This document shows, in pieces, positions 7,406 to 15,516 of a DNA stretch of 54,126 nucleotides. The notes under the pieces are model-generated. The model was not told the origin of the DNA. It searched no databases and saw only the letters and a list, made by a program, of their open reading frames with translations. Each line of letters begins with the position of its first letter. Position 1 is the first letter of the stretch. Source of the stretch: Amycolatopsis bullii (lineage in GTDB: Bacteria > Actinomycetota > Actinomycetes > Mycobacteriales > Pseudonocardiaceae); the NCBI RefSeq assembly GCF_014654205.1, contig NZ_BNAW01000060.1, positions 1 through 54,126 of the forward strand. The letters are read 5' to 3'. The position numbers were made by a program, and so were the translations under genes.

Positions 7406-8361
7406 GGGCGTGCGGGCAACCGGCCGATGCCTCGATCGCACAGGCGGTTGAACTCCGCCCGGTGCGGGCCGGTGGCCCGGTTCCAGAAGGGGATCCCGGT
7501 CGCCTGTTCGGCTCCGTGCGGGCCGACGCCGACTTCGATCTTGGCCCAGCCGCCTCGGGGTGGTACGTCGAAGTAGTACTGCACCGCTTCCGCGTCCGGC
7601 ACCGGAGCCTGGCCGAAATAGCCGAACTCGCGGTTGAGCTCGCGCAGCTGCTGTTCCAGATCGGCCCGGTCCGCCGCGGGGATGCGGTTCCACTGCGCCC
7701 GGGTCGTGATCGTGGCGTCGCGGAAGCCGAGCCGGGGGTTGTCGTAGACCAGGTGCTCGGTCCTGGTCATCGGACGGCAGCCCTCGCCGAGCCCTTGGGC
7801 GCCCTGCCGGGCCTGCGCCGGGCCGGGGGTGCGCGTCAGGTTGGTGATCAGGGTCCGCTCGAAGCCGGCACTGACCTGGCAGGAGTTCATCACGAGCCGG
7901 TTCGGGCCGAACTGGTCCCGCCACCGCACGAACGCGGGGTCGCCACCGAAGAGCGCGTCGATCGCCGCAGCGTCGTAGAACCGGGCGTTGTGCTGCCAAT
8001 GCGGGGGCGCCTGCGCCCCGAGCCGATCTTCCGAGCCGTGGATGGACAGCACCAGCGTCCACTCCCCGGCGGCGCGGCGGCTCATGAGGATCGCTTTGGC
8101 GCGTGCCAGGTCGTCGGCGTAGGTGCCACCACCGGCGTTCAGGCCTCGGTCCCGGACCACGATGTAGAGCAGCGGGCCGGACGGTGCCGGGGCCGGGGCT
8201 CTCGGCGCCCGGCGCTGACGTTGGACGACCAGCTCGGCGACGGCCCGGTTACCCGCGTTCCGCTGGAGTTCGACGAGCGCGGGTGGTGCGCTGATCCGCC
8301 GCTGCGGCGCGACCCGGGCGGCCGGCGCAGCGGGCGGTGCGAATTCGCGGCCCGCGCTCAC
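7402..8361 (-). CDS. Caspase-like (clan CD) His-Cys protein with an injection-system-cargo-type motif
   Basis: The protein has 319 residues. The Pro/Ala-rich N-terminus carries ALVELQRNAGNRAVAELV (about 28-45). This LQRxAGNxAV motif is seen near the start of many actinobacterial extracellular contractile injection system (eCIS) cargo and DUF4157-type toxins. After a proline linker, a domain contains LVLSIHGSEDRLG (H108) and GPNRLVMNSCQVSAGFE (C161), each at the end of a hydrophobic strand. That is the His-Gly ... Cys dyad geometry of caspase/CHAT-type peptidases. No signal peptide is seen. GTG 8361 is the only plausible start, but it lacks an obvious ribosome-binding site. It is divergent from the toroid-fold gene. 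Protease activity and injection-system link are inference; no eCIS structural genes are in the window. Confidence 0.7.
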   Translation of the reverse strand: MSAGREFAPPAAPAARVAPQRRISAPPALVELQRNAGNRAVAELVVQRQRRAPRAPAPAPSGPLLYIVVRDRGLNAGGGTYADDLARAKAILMSRRAAGEWTLVLSIHGSEDRLGAQAPPHWQHNARFYDAAAIDALFGGDPAFVRWRDQFGPNRLVMNSCQVSAGFERTLITNLTRTPGPAQARQGAQGLGEGCRPMTRTEHLVYDNPRLGFRDATITTRAQWNRIPAADRADLEQQLRELNREFGYFGQAPVPDAEAVQYYFDVPPRGGWAKIEVGVGPHGAEQATGIPFWNRATGPHRAEFNRLCDRGIGRLPARP

Positions 8362-8488
8362 CCATGAAGTGTCACACAGCGGAGCCCGCCCGCCGAGGCA
8401 GAGAAACCTGCCCCTCCGTGCGACCTGCCGGGCCCGCACCGCCGATCCGTTCAAGACCGGCGGCACCGGCGGGTGCGACCCTGGCGGC

Positions 8489-9376
8489 ATGCCCGTGAAC
8501 CTTCCCGCGGCGGCGTCCTTCATGGCGACGCACGCCCGCCTCCTCGACCGCCGCCGCTTCGAACTGCTCGCCGGCGCCGCCGGTGCCGACGCGGTGCTGG
8601 CCGCCGTCGACGGCTACCGCAACTCGGACGGCGGCTACGGCTGGGGCCTCGAGCCGGACCTGCGGGCTCCGGAAAGCCAGCCCGGCGGCGCCCTGCACGC
8701 CTTCGAGGTGTTCGAGGAGATCGCCCCGGCGACGACGCCGCACGCGGCGAAGCTCTGCGACTGGCTGGCCACGGCGTCCCGTCCGGACGGCGGCCTGCCG
8801 TTCGCCGTGCCGGTGGCGGACCCGGCCGGCTGCGCGCCCTTCTGGGTCCAGGCCGATCCGGCGGAGGCCACGCTGCAGAGCACCGCGTTCACCGCCGGCG
8901 TGGCCCTGCGCGTCGCCCGCCACGACCGGGCCGTGCGCGAGCACCCGTGGCTGGCCGCGGCGACGCAGTACTGCTTCCGCGCCATCCGCGAGCTTTCCGC
9001 GCCGCCGCACGCGATCGCGTTGTCCTTCGCGGTGCAGTTCGCGGACGCGGCGCACGAACTCCACGAGGAGGCGGCCGCGCTCCTGGACCACCTCGCCACG
9101 TTCGTCCCGGCCGACGGACTGGCCCCGGTGGCCGGTGGTTCGGACGGCGAGACCCTCCGCGCCCTCGACTTCGCCCCGCTGCCGGACCGCCCGGCGCGCG
9201 CGTTGTTCACCGACGACGTCATCGACGCCGAGCTGCGGCGGCTCGCGGCCGCGCAACAGGACGACGGGGGCTGGCGGGTGGATTTCGCGAGCTTCTCGCC
9301 CGCCGCGGCCCTCGAGTGGCGCGGTTACGCGACCGTGCGTGCGGTGACGATTCTGCGCCGTCACGGACTGGCCTGA
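8489..9376 (+). CDS. Prenyltransferase/squalene-oxidase-repeat (alpha/alpha toroid) protein
   Basis: The 295-residue helical protein has repeats of the alpha/alpha-toroid fold: YRNSDGGYGWGLEPD near residue 40, SRPDGGLPFAV near 105 and AAQQDDGGWRVDF near 255. The last resembles the QW motif of squalene cyclases. Cysteines are few and the DxDD motif of class II cyclases is absent, so a terpene-cyclase function is unlikely; many such bacterial proteins have no known role. It starts at ATG 8489 and is divergent from the caspase-like gene with a 127-nt gap. Confidence 0.8.
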   Translation: MPVNLPAAASFMATHARLLDRRRFELLAGAAGADAVLAAVDGYRNSDGGYGWGLEPDLRAPESQPGGALHAFEVFEEIAPATTPHAAKLCDWLATASRPDGGLPFAVPVADPAGCAPFWVQADPAEATLQSTAFTAGVALRVARHDRAVREHPWLAAATQYCFRAIRELSAPPHAIALSFAVQFADAAHELHEEAAALLDHLATFVPADGLAPVAGGSDGETLRALDFAPLPDRPARALFTDDVIDAELRRLAAAQQDDGGWRVDFASFSPAAALEWRGYATVRAVTILRRHGLA

Positions 9377-9507
9377 ACTTCTACACGAGCGAAATCGAAG
9401 TTCACCCGGCCGTGGCGAGTCGACCGGGGACGGCCGCCCGTGCCTTCCGGTGTGCGTGACCGAACGCGTACTGTGACGGTGCAGAACCGCGCCCCCGGAG
9501 GTGAAGC

Positions 9508-9690
9508 GTGTCGTCGCGCAACCCGTTGCACTGGATCGCCCGCTGGGCGGACTGGTTCGAGGAGCGCGGCGTGTACGTGCCCGGCGAGGAGAGCCGCGCG
9601 GTCGACCCGGTCCGGGATTTCGGCTGGCTGATGACGGCGTGGGTGGCCGGCGTCGCGATCTTCATCCTGTTGTTCGCGCTCGCGGTTTAA
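9508..9690 (+). CDS. Small single-pass membrane protein
   Basis: The protein has 60 residues: an acidic, aromatic N-terminal half (NPLHWIARWADWFEERG) and a C-terminal membrane helix (LMTAWVAGVAIFILLFALAV). The GTG start is well supported by CCGGAGGTGAAGC. No family recognised. It stands alone, in a stretch of unrelated short genes. Confidence 0.75.
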   Translation: MSSRNPLHWIARWADWFEERGVYVPGEESRAVDPVRDFGWLMTAWVAGVAIFILLFALAV

Positions 9691-9879
9691 GTGGCATGTG
9701 GGCAGAGATTGTCACCAGCCGTGCCGTTCCGGTCACGGATTGGCCACGGGGTGGCACCAGGTGCGCGACAACCGGCGGTTGCGCCTCGTAACCGCGCGCG
9801 ATCACGGCCAGAGTGGAGCGGGTTCGCCCGGCAATCCCCCGTTGCCGACGGCACCGACCCGCCGACTGGAGTACCCGCA

Positions 9880-10428
9880 ATGGCGCTCGCGCGCACCCGC
9901 AAGATCATGTTCGCCGCAGGACTGCTCGGCCTGGCGGTGGCGTGCGGGGTCCCTTCGCCTCACGAAGGCACCGCGGCACTCGGCGCGGCGGCGGGCTCCC
10001 CGGCGGGTGCCGGCGCTTCGGCCTCCCCGGCGGGCAACGACCTCAAGTTCGGCGTGGACCACCGGTTCGCCAGCGGCCTCACCATCTCCGTCGGCTCCCC
10101 GCAGTCGTTCCGCCCCAGCCCCTCGGCGTACCCGCAGAGCCCGCGCGGCGCGGCGTTCGACGTCCAGCTGACCAACGACGGCTCGACGACGTACAAGCTC
10201 TCGGGCCTCAACGTCACCGCCACCTCCGGCGGCACGGCGGTCAAGCAGGTCGTGGACACCACCCAGGGCTTCACCGGCATCACCGACGCGGGCAAGGACG
10301 TGCTGCCGGGCCGCTCGGTGCACCTCACGCTGGCGTTCGCGGTGCCGCGCGAGCAGACGCAGCTGCGGCTGCAGATCCGGCCGAGCGCGACCGAACCCGC
10401 CGCGGTCACCTACTGCGGTCCCGCCTGA
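9880..10428 (+). CDS. Putative secreted lipoprotein, DUF4352-like
   Basis: The protein has 182 residues with a lipoprotein signal peptide (RKIMFAAGLLGLAVAC; lipobox LAVAC). A Gly/Ala/Ser-rich linker leads into one beta-rich domain (FASGLTISVGSPQSF ... GAAFDVQLTNDGSTTYKLSGLNVTAT ... FAVPREQTQLRLQIRPS), which resembles DUF4352-type immunoglobulin-like domains. It is probably anchored to the outer face of the membrane. GGAG lies 8 nt before the ATG. The 189 nt upstream hold no gene. Confidence 0.85.
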   Translation: MALARTRKIMFAAGLLGLAVACGVPSPHEGTAALGAAAGSPAGAGASASPAGNDLKFGVDHRFASGLTISVGSPQSFRPSPSAYPQSPRGAAFDVQLTNDGSTTYKLSGLNVTATSGGTAVKQVVDTTQGFTGITDAGKDVLPGRSVHLTLAFAVPREQTQLRLQIRPSATEPAAVTYCGPA

Positions 10429-10431
10429 CGT

Positions 10432-10437
10432 TAGGCT
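10432..10437 (+). promoter_or_regulatory. -10 element, leaderless bcp
   Basis: TAGGCT ends 6 nt before ATG 10444 and no ribosome-binding site is present. Confidence 0.5.
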
Positions 10438-10443
10438 CGGCGC

Positions 10444-10917
10444 ATGACCGAGCGCCTTTCCCCCGGTGACGCAGCCCCGGACTTCACCCTGCCCGACAGC
10501 GAGGGCAAGGAGGTGTCCCTGCGCGACTTCCGCGGCAGGAACGTGGTGGTGTACTTCTACCCGGCGGCGAGCACCCCGGGCTGCACCAAGCAGGCCTGCG
10601 ACTTCCGCGACAACCTCGCCGAGCTGAACGACGCCGGCTACCAGGTGGTCGGCATTTCGCCGGACACGCAGGCGAAGCTCGCGAAGTTCGCCGCGAACGA
10701 GAGCCTGACGTTCCCGCTGCTGGGCGACCCGGAGAAGACGGTCATCGAAGCGTGGGGCGCGTACGGCGAGAAGAAGAACTACGGCAAGACGTACCTGGGC
10801 GTGATCCGCTCGACGTTCGTCGTCGACGCGGAGGGCAAGATCGCCCACGCCTTCTACAACGTCCGGGCGACCGGCCACGTGGCGAAGCTGATCCGGGACC
10901 TCGGTTTGGCTTCCTGA
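10444..10917 (+). CDS. bcp: Thioredoxin-dependent thiol peroxidase Bcp
   Basis: This 157-residue peroxiredoxin reduces H2O2 and organic peroxides in the cytoplasm. YPAASTPGCTKQACDF carries the peroxidatic cysteine C47 and C52, the CxxxxC arrangement of atypical 2-Cys Bcp/PrxQ enzymes. Length and the GKTYLGVIRSTFVVD segment match the family. It is 15 nt downstream of the lipoprotein gene but has its own leaderless-type promoter element. It converges with rdgB. Confidence 0.95.
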   Translation: MTERLSPGDAAPDFTLPDSEGKEVSLRDFRGRNVVVYFYPAASTPGCTKQACDFRDNLAELNDAGYQVVGISPDTQAKLAKFAANESLTFPLLGDPEKTVIEAWGAYGEKKNYGKTYLGVIRSTFVVDAEGKIAHAFYNVRATGHVAKLIRDLGLAS

Positions 10918-10943
10918 AACCCGAACGGGCCGGTGCTGCGGAC

Positions 10944-11546
10944 CTAACCCAGGTCACGCAGCGCCGGCACCAGCAGCCGCAAAGCCAGGCCCCGGTGGGA
11001 AACCGCGTCCTTCTCCGCCGGTTCCATCTCCGCCGACGTCCGCGACTCCCCGTCCGGCCGGAAGATCGGGTCGTACCCGAACCCGTTCGTCCCACGCCGT
11101 TCCCGGACGAGCGTTCCCCGCCACTCGCCCCGGACCACCGTCTCCTCCCCCGACGGCAGCACCAACGCCGCCGCGCAGACGAACTGCGCTCCACGCCGCT
11201 CGTCCGGCACGTCACGAAGCTGCCCCAGCACCAGGTCCAGGTTCGCCTCGTCGTCCCCGTGCCGTCCGGACCACCGGGCCGACAACACTCCCGGCATCCC
11301 GTTCAGCGCGTCCACGGCGATACCGGAGTCATCGGCGATCGAAGGCAAACCCGTTGCGGCAACGGCATCACGGGCCTTCGCCACCGCGTTGCCCTCGAAG
11401 TCCGGCGCCGTCTCCGGCGCCTCCGGGAACGAAGGCACGTCGGCGAGACCGATGACCTCGAGACCCGAAAGACCCTCCGCCGCCACGATGCGCCGCAGCT
11501 CGCCGAGCTTCTTCGCGTTGCGCGTGGCCAGAAGCAGCTTCGTCAC
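10944..11546 (-). CDS. rdgB: Non-canonical purine NTP pyrophosphatase (XTP/dITP), RdgB/HAM1
   Basis: The 200-residue enzyme hydrolyses dITP, XTP and ITP to monophosphates to keep deaminated purines out of DNA and RNA. It opens with LLLATRNAKKLGEL (nucleotide/metal site) and has SIADDSGIAVDALNGMPGV. The C-terminal GTNGFGYDPIFRPDGESRTSAEM and ALRLLVPAL are family hallmarks. The GTG start overlaps the rph stop by four nucleotides (GTGA), so the two are translationally coupled, as in mycobacteria. Confidence 0.96.
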   Translation of the reverse strand: MTKLLLATRNAKKLGELRRIVAAEGLSGLEVIGLADVPSFPEAPETAPDFEGNAVAKARDAVAATGLPSIADDSGIAVDALNGMPGVLSARWSGRHGDDEANLDLVLGQLRDVPDERRGAQFVCAAALVLPSGEETVVRGEWRGTLVRERRGTNGFGYDPIFRPDGESRTSAEMEPAEKDAVSHRGLALRLLVPALRDLG

Positions 11547-12319
11547 TTCGAGCCCTTCTTCTTGTCCGGACGCGGCTCCGGCAGCTCGCCCGGGTACGGC
11601 AGCGCCAGCGCCTCGTTCTGCAACCGGGTCAGTTCCGCGCAGCCCGCCAGCGCCATGTCCAGCATCCTGTCCAAAGTGGACCTCGCGAAGGTCGCGCCCT
11701 CGCCGGTGCCCTGGACCTCGATCAGCGTGCCCGCGTCCGTGGCCACCACGTTCATGTCGACCTCGGCGCGCGAGTCCTCTTCGTACGGCAGGTCCAGCCG
11801 GACGCGGCCGTCGACCACGCCGACGCTGACCGCCGCCACGGACGACGACAGCGGCTGCGGGTCGTTGAGCCGGTTCGCCGCGCCCAGCCAGGTGATCGCG
11901 TCCGCCAGGGCGACGTAGCCGCCGGTCACCGCGGCCGTGCGGGTGCCGCCGTCGGCCTGGATGACGTCGCAGTCGATGACGATCGTGTTCTCGCCCAGCG
12001 CCGCCAGGTCGATGCAGGCGCGCAGGGACCGGCCGATCAGCCGGGAGATCTCGTGCGTGCGGCCGCCGATCCGGCCCTTCACCGACTCGCGGTCACCGCG
12101 CGTGTTGGTCGCCGACGGCAGCATCGCGTACTCCGCCGTCACCCAGCCGAGGCCGGAGCCGGCCCGCCAGCGCGGCACCCCTTCGGTGACGCTCGCCGCG
12201 CACAACACCCGCGTGCCGCCGAATTCGATCAGCACCGACCCGGCCGGCCACTGCTGGAACCCCCGGGTGATCTTGATGTCACGGAGCTGGTCGTCGTTCC
12301 TGCCATCTTTACGAGCCAC
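11543..12319 (-). CDS. rph: Ribonuclease PH
   Basis: This 258-residue phosphorolytic 3'-5' exoribonuclease matures tRNA 3' ends. MARKDGRNDDQLRDIKITRGF and the central RxxxR region (NTRGDRESVKGRIGGRTHEISRLIGRSLRA) are diagnostic, and DCDVIQADGGTRTAAVTGGYVAL marks the catalytic core. The GTG start has TAGAGT 6 nt upstream and no ribosome-binding site, so the rph-rdgB transcript is probably leaderless. Confidence 0.97.
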   Translation of the reverse strand: MARKDGRNDDQLRDIKITRGFQQWPAGSVLIEFGGTRVLCAASVTEGVPRWRAGSGLGWVTAEYAMLPSATNTRGDRESVKGRIGGRTHEISRLIGRSLRACIDLAALGENTIVIDCDVIQADGGTRTAAVTGGYVALADAITWLGAANRLNDPQPLSSSVAAVSVGVVDGRVRLDLPYEEDSRAEVDMNVVATDAGTLIEVQGTGEGATFARSTLDRMLDMALAGCAELTRLQNEALALPYPGELPEPRPDKKKGSK

Positions 12320-12325
12320 AGGTGC

Positions 12326-12331
12326 ACTCTA
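12326..12331 (-). promoter_or_regulatory. -10 element, leaderless rph-rdgB
   Basis: On the minus strand TAGAGT ends 6 nt before GTG 12319, with no Shine-Dalgarno sequence. Confidence 0.5.
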
Positions 12332-12342
12332 TGACCGCCCGC

Positions 12343-13110
12343 TCAGACGTCGTAGACGGCACCCTGCTTGACGACCTCGGCCCCGGGGAACCCGGCCGAG
12401 GCCTCGGCCAGCACCGCCCCGGCGTCGGTCCAGGGCGCGATGTGCGTCAGCAGCAGCCGCCCGACGCCGGCGTCGCGCGCCAGCTCGCCGGCCTGCTTGC
12501 CCGACAGGTGCACGCCGGCCGGGCGTTCGGCCGAGTCCGTCCAGGACGCTTCGGCGAGCAGCAGGTCGACGCCGTCGGCGAGCTCGTTCAGCGCCGTGCA
12601 CGGGCCGGTGTCGCCGGTGAACGCGAGGATCCGGCCGCCGTAGGAGATGCGCAGGCCGTACGCCGGGGTCGGGTGGTCGACCTCGACCGCGACGACCTCG
12701 AACGGCCCGATGCGGAACGGCTCGGGCCGCAGCGGGCGGAAGTCGTACACGTCCGAGAGGTCCGTGACGGCCCGCTCGGTCTCGTTGGGCGCGTACGCGT
12801 TGGCCAGCCGGACCGGGGCGTCCGGCGGGGCGTACAGCGGCAGCAGCCGCGGGCGCGCCGGGTACGGCGGCGCCGGGTGGTAGCGCCGCAGGACGGTCAG
12901 CGCGCTGACGTCGGCGCAGTGGTCGGGGTGCAGGTGCGTGAGCACGAGCGCGTCCAGGTCGAACGGGTCGGCCACGGCCTGCAGCTGCGCGAGCGTGCCG
13001 TTGCCGAGTTCGAGGCCGAGCAGGAAGCCCTCGGCCTCGACCAGGTAACCGGACGCGGCGGCGTTCGGCCCGGGGATGCTGCCGGAGCACCCGAGGATGG
13101 TCAGTCGCAC
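12343..13110 (-). CDS. MBL-fold metal-dependent hydrolase (Rv1339-type)
   Basis: The 255-residue metallo-beta-lactamase-fold protein has the metal motif LTHLHPDHCADVS (HxHxDH), a later FTGDTG aspartate and C-terminal LTHIAPW. It matches Rv1339 of M. tuberculosis in position and length. That protein has been described as an atypical class II cyclic-nucleotide phosphodiesterase, so cAMP turnover is a fair guess. RNase Z-like or ribonuclease activity is not excluded. The GTG start has TAGGGT 6 nt upstream (leaderless). Confidence 0.88.
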   Translation of the reverse strand: MRLTILGCSGSIPGPNAAASGYLVEAEGFLLGLELGNGTLAQLQAVADPFDLDALVLTHLHPDHCADVSALTVLRRYHPAPPYPARPRLLPLYAPPDAPVRLANAYAPNETERAVTDLSDVYDFRPLRPEPFRIGPFEVVAVEVDHPTPAYGLRISYGGRILAFTGDTGPCTALNELADGVDLLLAEASWTDSAERPAGVHLSGKQAGELARDAGVGRLLLTHIAPWTDAGAVLAEASAGFPGAEVVKQGAVYDV

Positions 13111-13116
13111 GACGAC

Positions 13117-13122
13117 ACCCTA
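13117..13122 (-). promoter_or_regulatory. -10 element, leaderless MBL hydrolase
   Basis: On the minus strand TAGGGT ends 6 nt before GTG 13110. Confidence 0.5.
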
Positions 13123-13139
13123 AGCGTCCACCGCCGCGA

Positions 13140-13946
13140 TCACGCGGTGGTGGGAGCGAGGACACCCGGAGCGAACCCCATGAACCGCTGGGCGAGCCGG
13201 GTGAACGGCTCCGCCGACCCGGTGGCGAGGAACTCGTGCCGCGGCGGGGTCTCCCGCGCGGCCAGCAGGTCCTGCTCGGTGAGCACGCGGACGAGGTCCT
13301 TCGCCGTCTCGTCGGCACTCGAAACCAGGGTGACCTCCTGGCCCATCACGATCTGCAGCACCCCCTGCAGCAGCGGGTAGTGCGTGCAGCCGAGCACCAG
13401 CGTGTCGACCTGGGCGTCGAGCAGCGGCTGGAGGTAGCCCTGCGCCAGCCCGAGCACCTGGCGCCCGGTCGTGATGCCGCGCTCGACGAAGTCGACGAAC
13501 CGCGGGCAGGCGACGCTGGTGAGCGTGATGTCCGGGGCCGCGGCGAAGGCGTCTTCGTAGGCCCGCGACCGCACGGTGCCCTCGGTGCCGATCACGCCGA
13601 CGCGGCCGGTGTGCGTCGCCACGACGGCGCGGCGCGCGGCGGGCAGGACGACCTCGATCACCGGCACGTCGTAGCGCTCGCGAGCGTCGCGCAGGCAGGC
13701 CGCCGACGCCGTGTTGCAGGCGATCACCAGTGCCTTCACGCCGCTCTCGACCAGCTCGTCGAGCGCCGCGAGGGCGTAGTTGCGGGCGGTGGCGATCGGG
13801 AGCGGGCCGTACGGGTTGTGCGCCGTGTCGCCGACGTAGCGGAGCTGCTCGGCGGGCAGCTGCTCGAGGATCGCCCTCGCGACCGTCAGCCCGCCGACGC
13901 CGGAATCGAACACGCCGATCGGGGCATCAGCGGGCGGAGACGTCAC
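13140..13946 (-). CDS. murI: Glutamate racemase
   Basis: The 268-residue enzyme makes D-glutamate for peptidoglycan. GVFDSGVGGLTVARAI supplies the N-terminal Asp/Ser, and the two catalytic cysteines are in LVIACNTASAA and LVLGCTHYPLL. The start ATG overlaps the rhomboid stop (ATGA), so the gene is read after the rhomboid gene in one operon, as in mycobacteria (Rv1337-Rv1338). Confidence 0.96.
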   Translation of the reverse strand: MTSPPADAPIGVFDSGVGGLTVARAILEQLPAEQLRYVGDTAHNPYGPLPIATARNYALAALDELVESGVKALVIACNTASAACLRDARERYDVPVIEVVLPAARRAVVATHTGRVGVIGTEGTVRSRAYEDAFAAAPDITLTSVACPRFVDFVERGITTGRQVLGLAQGYLQPLLDAQVDTLVLGCTHYPLLQGVLQIVMGQEVTLVSSADETAKDLVRVLTEQDLLAARETPPRHEFLATGSAEPFTRLAQRFMGFAPGVLAPTTA

Positions 13947-14572
13947 CCTTCGAGGTTACCCGGGACGGTCTTGCGGGAGCGCCGGGTGGTCAGCCAGGCC
14001 GCGAGGACGCCCGCCAGCGCGCCGAAGACGTGACCCTGCCACGAGACGCCGGGGTTGCCCGGCAGCAGCCCGGCCAGCATGCCGCTCCACACGCCGAGCA
14101 GGACGACGGCGACCAGGATCTGCCCGGCCGCGCGGTTGAACAGGCCGCGGACCAGCAGGTAGGCGAGCCAGCCGAAGGCCAGCCCGGACGCGCCGACGGT
14201 GACGCCGTCCGACGGCCCGACCAGCCACACGCCGAGTCCGGAGACCACCCAGATGATGGCCGTGACCAGCGCGAACCGGCCGATCCCGGCGGCCATCGCG
14301 AGGAACGAGAACACCAGCACCGGGACCGTGTTCGCGAACAGGTGCGACCAGCCGGCGTGCAGGACCGGGGCGAACAGCACGCCGTCCAGCCCGGACAGCG
14401 CCCGCGAGTGGATGCCGCCCTGGTCCAGATCACCGGGGAGGATGACATCGACCAGCTCGACCAGGTACAGCAGCAGGGTGAACGACAGCGCGACGATCGC
14501 GGCCGCCACCGGTTTCGGCGGCAGCACGCGCTTGGCGGCGGCGGTTTCCGGGGCGCGGTTCAAGGTGCTCAC
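13943..14572 (-). CDS. Rhomboid-family intramembrane serine protease
   Basis: The 209-residue polytopic membrane protein has about six helices. The catalytic serine is in VGASGLAFG (S129) and the histidine in SWQGHVFGALAG (H181). The loop HAGWSHLFAN (72-81) supplies the conserved His/Asn of the oxyanion region. GTG 14572 is chosen because TAGCCT ends 7 nt upstream. Substrates are unknown; orthologs sit next to murI across actinobacteria. Confidence 0.93.
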   Translation of the reverse strand: MSTLNRAPETAAAKRVLPPKPVAAAIVALSFTLLLYLVELVDVILPGDLDQGGIHSRALSGLDGVLFAPVLHAGWSHLFANTVPVLVFSFLAMAAGIGRFALVTAIIWVVSGLGVWLVGPSDGVTVGASGLAFGWLAYLLVRGLFNRAAGQILVAVVLLGVWSGMLAGLLPGNPGVSWQGHVFGALAGVLAAWLTTRRSRKTVPGNLEG

Positions 14573-14579
14573 GCCTTCG

Positions 14580-14585
14580 AGGCTA
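14580..14585 (-). promoter_or_regulatory. -10 element, leaderless rhomboid-murI
   Basis: On the minus strand TAGCCT ends 7 nt before GTG 14572. It faces the NAT promoter on the other strand, with about 66 nt between the two -10 elements. Confidence 0.5.
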
Positions 14586-14651
14586 CGTCCGGGCACGACC
14601 CCTTCACCTCGGGTGAAATCCCTGATCCGGGAGTTTGTCGGTGGTCGCCGC

Positions 14652-14657
14652 TAGCTT
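14652..14657 (+). promoter_or_regulatory. -10 element, leaderless NAT gene
   Basis: TAGCTT ends 7 nt before ATG 14665, with no ribosome-binding site. Confidence 0.5.
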
Positions 14658-14664
14658 GTCGGAC

Positions 14665-15516
14665 ATGGACGTCACCGGTTATCTCGCGCGGCTCGGCCTC
14701 GATCCCGAACCGCCGAGCGCAGCAGCGCTGCGGCGCCTGCACGCCGCCCACGTGGAACGCGTGCCGTACGAGGCACTGGAGATCCAGCTCGGGCGGCCGA
14801 CCCCGCTCGACCCGGCGGCGTCGCTGGCGCGGATCCTGCGGGGCCGCGGCGGGTACTGCTACCACCTGAACGGGGCGTTCTCGGCGTTGCTGGCGGCGCT
14901 CGGCTACCAGGTCACGCGGCACCTGGGCGGAGTGCAGGGCAGTGCGGCGGACGCGCCGAACGTCGACCGGAACCACCTGGCGCTGACCGTCACCGGGCTG
15001 CCGGACGCCCCGGAGACGGCGTGGCTGGTCGACGCGGGGCTCGGGGACGGCCCGCACGAGCCGCTCCCCCTCCGGGAAGGCACCTACGTGCAGGGCCCGC
15101 ACACGTATCGGCTGCGGCCGTCGGAAGTGGCTCCGGGCGGCTGGCGGTTCGAGCACGACCCGGCGGGCAGCTTCACCGGCATGGACTTCGCGCCCGGCGT
15201 CGCGGAGATGGCGGACTTCGCGGAGAAGCACGCCTGGCTGTCCACGGCACCCGAGTCCGGGTTCGTGCGGGTCTGCGTGGTGCAGCGGCGGGACGAGGCG
15301 GGCGTGGACACGCTGCGGGCGCTGACCCTGAACCGCCACGGAGCGAAGGAACTGGTCGAGTCACCCGGCGACTGGTGGGCGGCCGCCGGTGACGTGTTCG
15401 GCATCCCGGCGGCGCTGTTCACGGCGGCGGAGCGCGAGCGGCTGTGGCGGCAGTGCGTCGCGCAGCACGAGGCTCACGTCGGCGGCAAGGGCAGCGAGGT
15501 GGTGCCGAGCGCGTAG
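14665..15516 (+). CDS. nat: Arylamine N-acetyltransferase
   Basis: The 283-residue NAT carries the catalytic triad in order: C65 in RGRGGYCYHLN, H103 in RNHLALTV and D122 in LVDAGLGDGP. It transfers acetyl from acetyl-CoA to arylamines or hydrazines. In mycobacteria the orthologous enzyme acetylates isoniazid, and in rifamycin producers a relative closes the ansamycin macrolactam. No polyketide genes are near, so a detoxifying or housekeeping role is more likely. Its 3' end overlaps the convergent racemase by 43 nt. Confidence 0.94.
   Translation: MDVTGYLARLGLDPEPPSAAALRRLHAAHVERVPYEALEIQLGRPTPLDPAASLARILRGRGGYCYHLNGAFSALLAALGYQVTRHLGGVQGSAADAPNVDRNHLALTVTGLPDAPETAWLVDAGLGDGPHEPLPLREGTYVQGPHTYRLRPSEVAPGGWRFEHDPAGSFTGMDFAPGVAEMADFAEKHAWLSTAPESGFVRVCVVQRRDEAGVDTLRALTLNRHGAKELVESPGDWWAAAGDVFGIPAALFTAAERERLWRQCVAQHEAHVGGKGSEVVPSA

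Noticed and set aside
5413..8367. A 984-codon plus-strand open frame
   Set aside because: It runs antisense through the reductase and across the AraC and caspase-like genes in the wrong frame. It is Arg/Gly/Pro-rich with no domain: a GC-rich shadow.
9375..9403. GAACTTC/GAAGTTC dyad after the toroid gene as a terminator
   Set aside because: Only 7 bp with a 15-nt loop and low GC; not convincing.
14665..15516. NAT as part of an ansamycin (rifamycin-type) biosynthetic cluster
   Set aside because: No polyketide synthase, AHBA synthesis or tailoring genes occur anywhere in the window; the neighbours are housekeeping genes.
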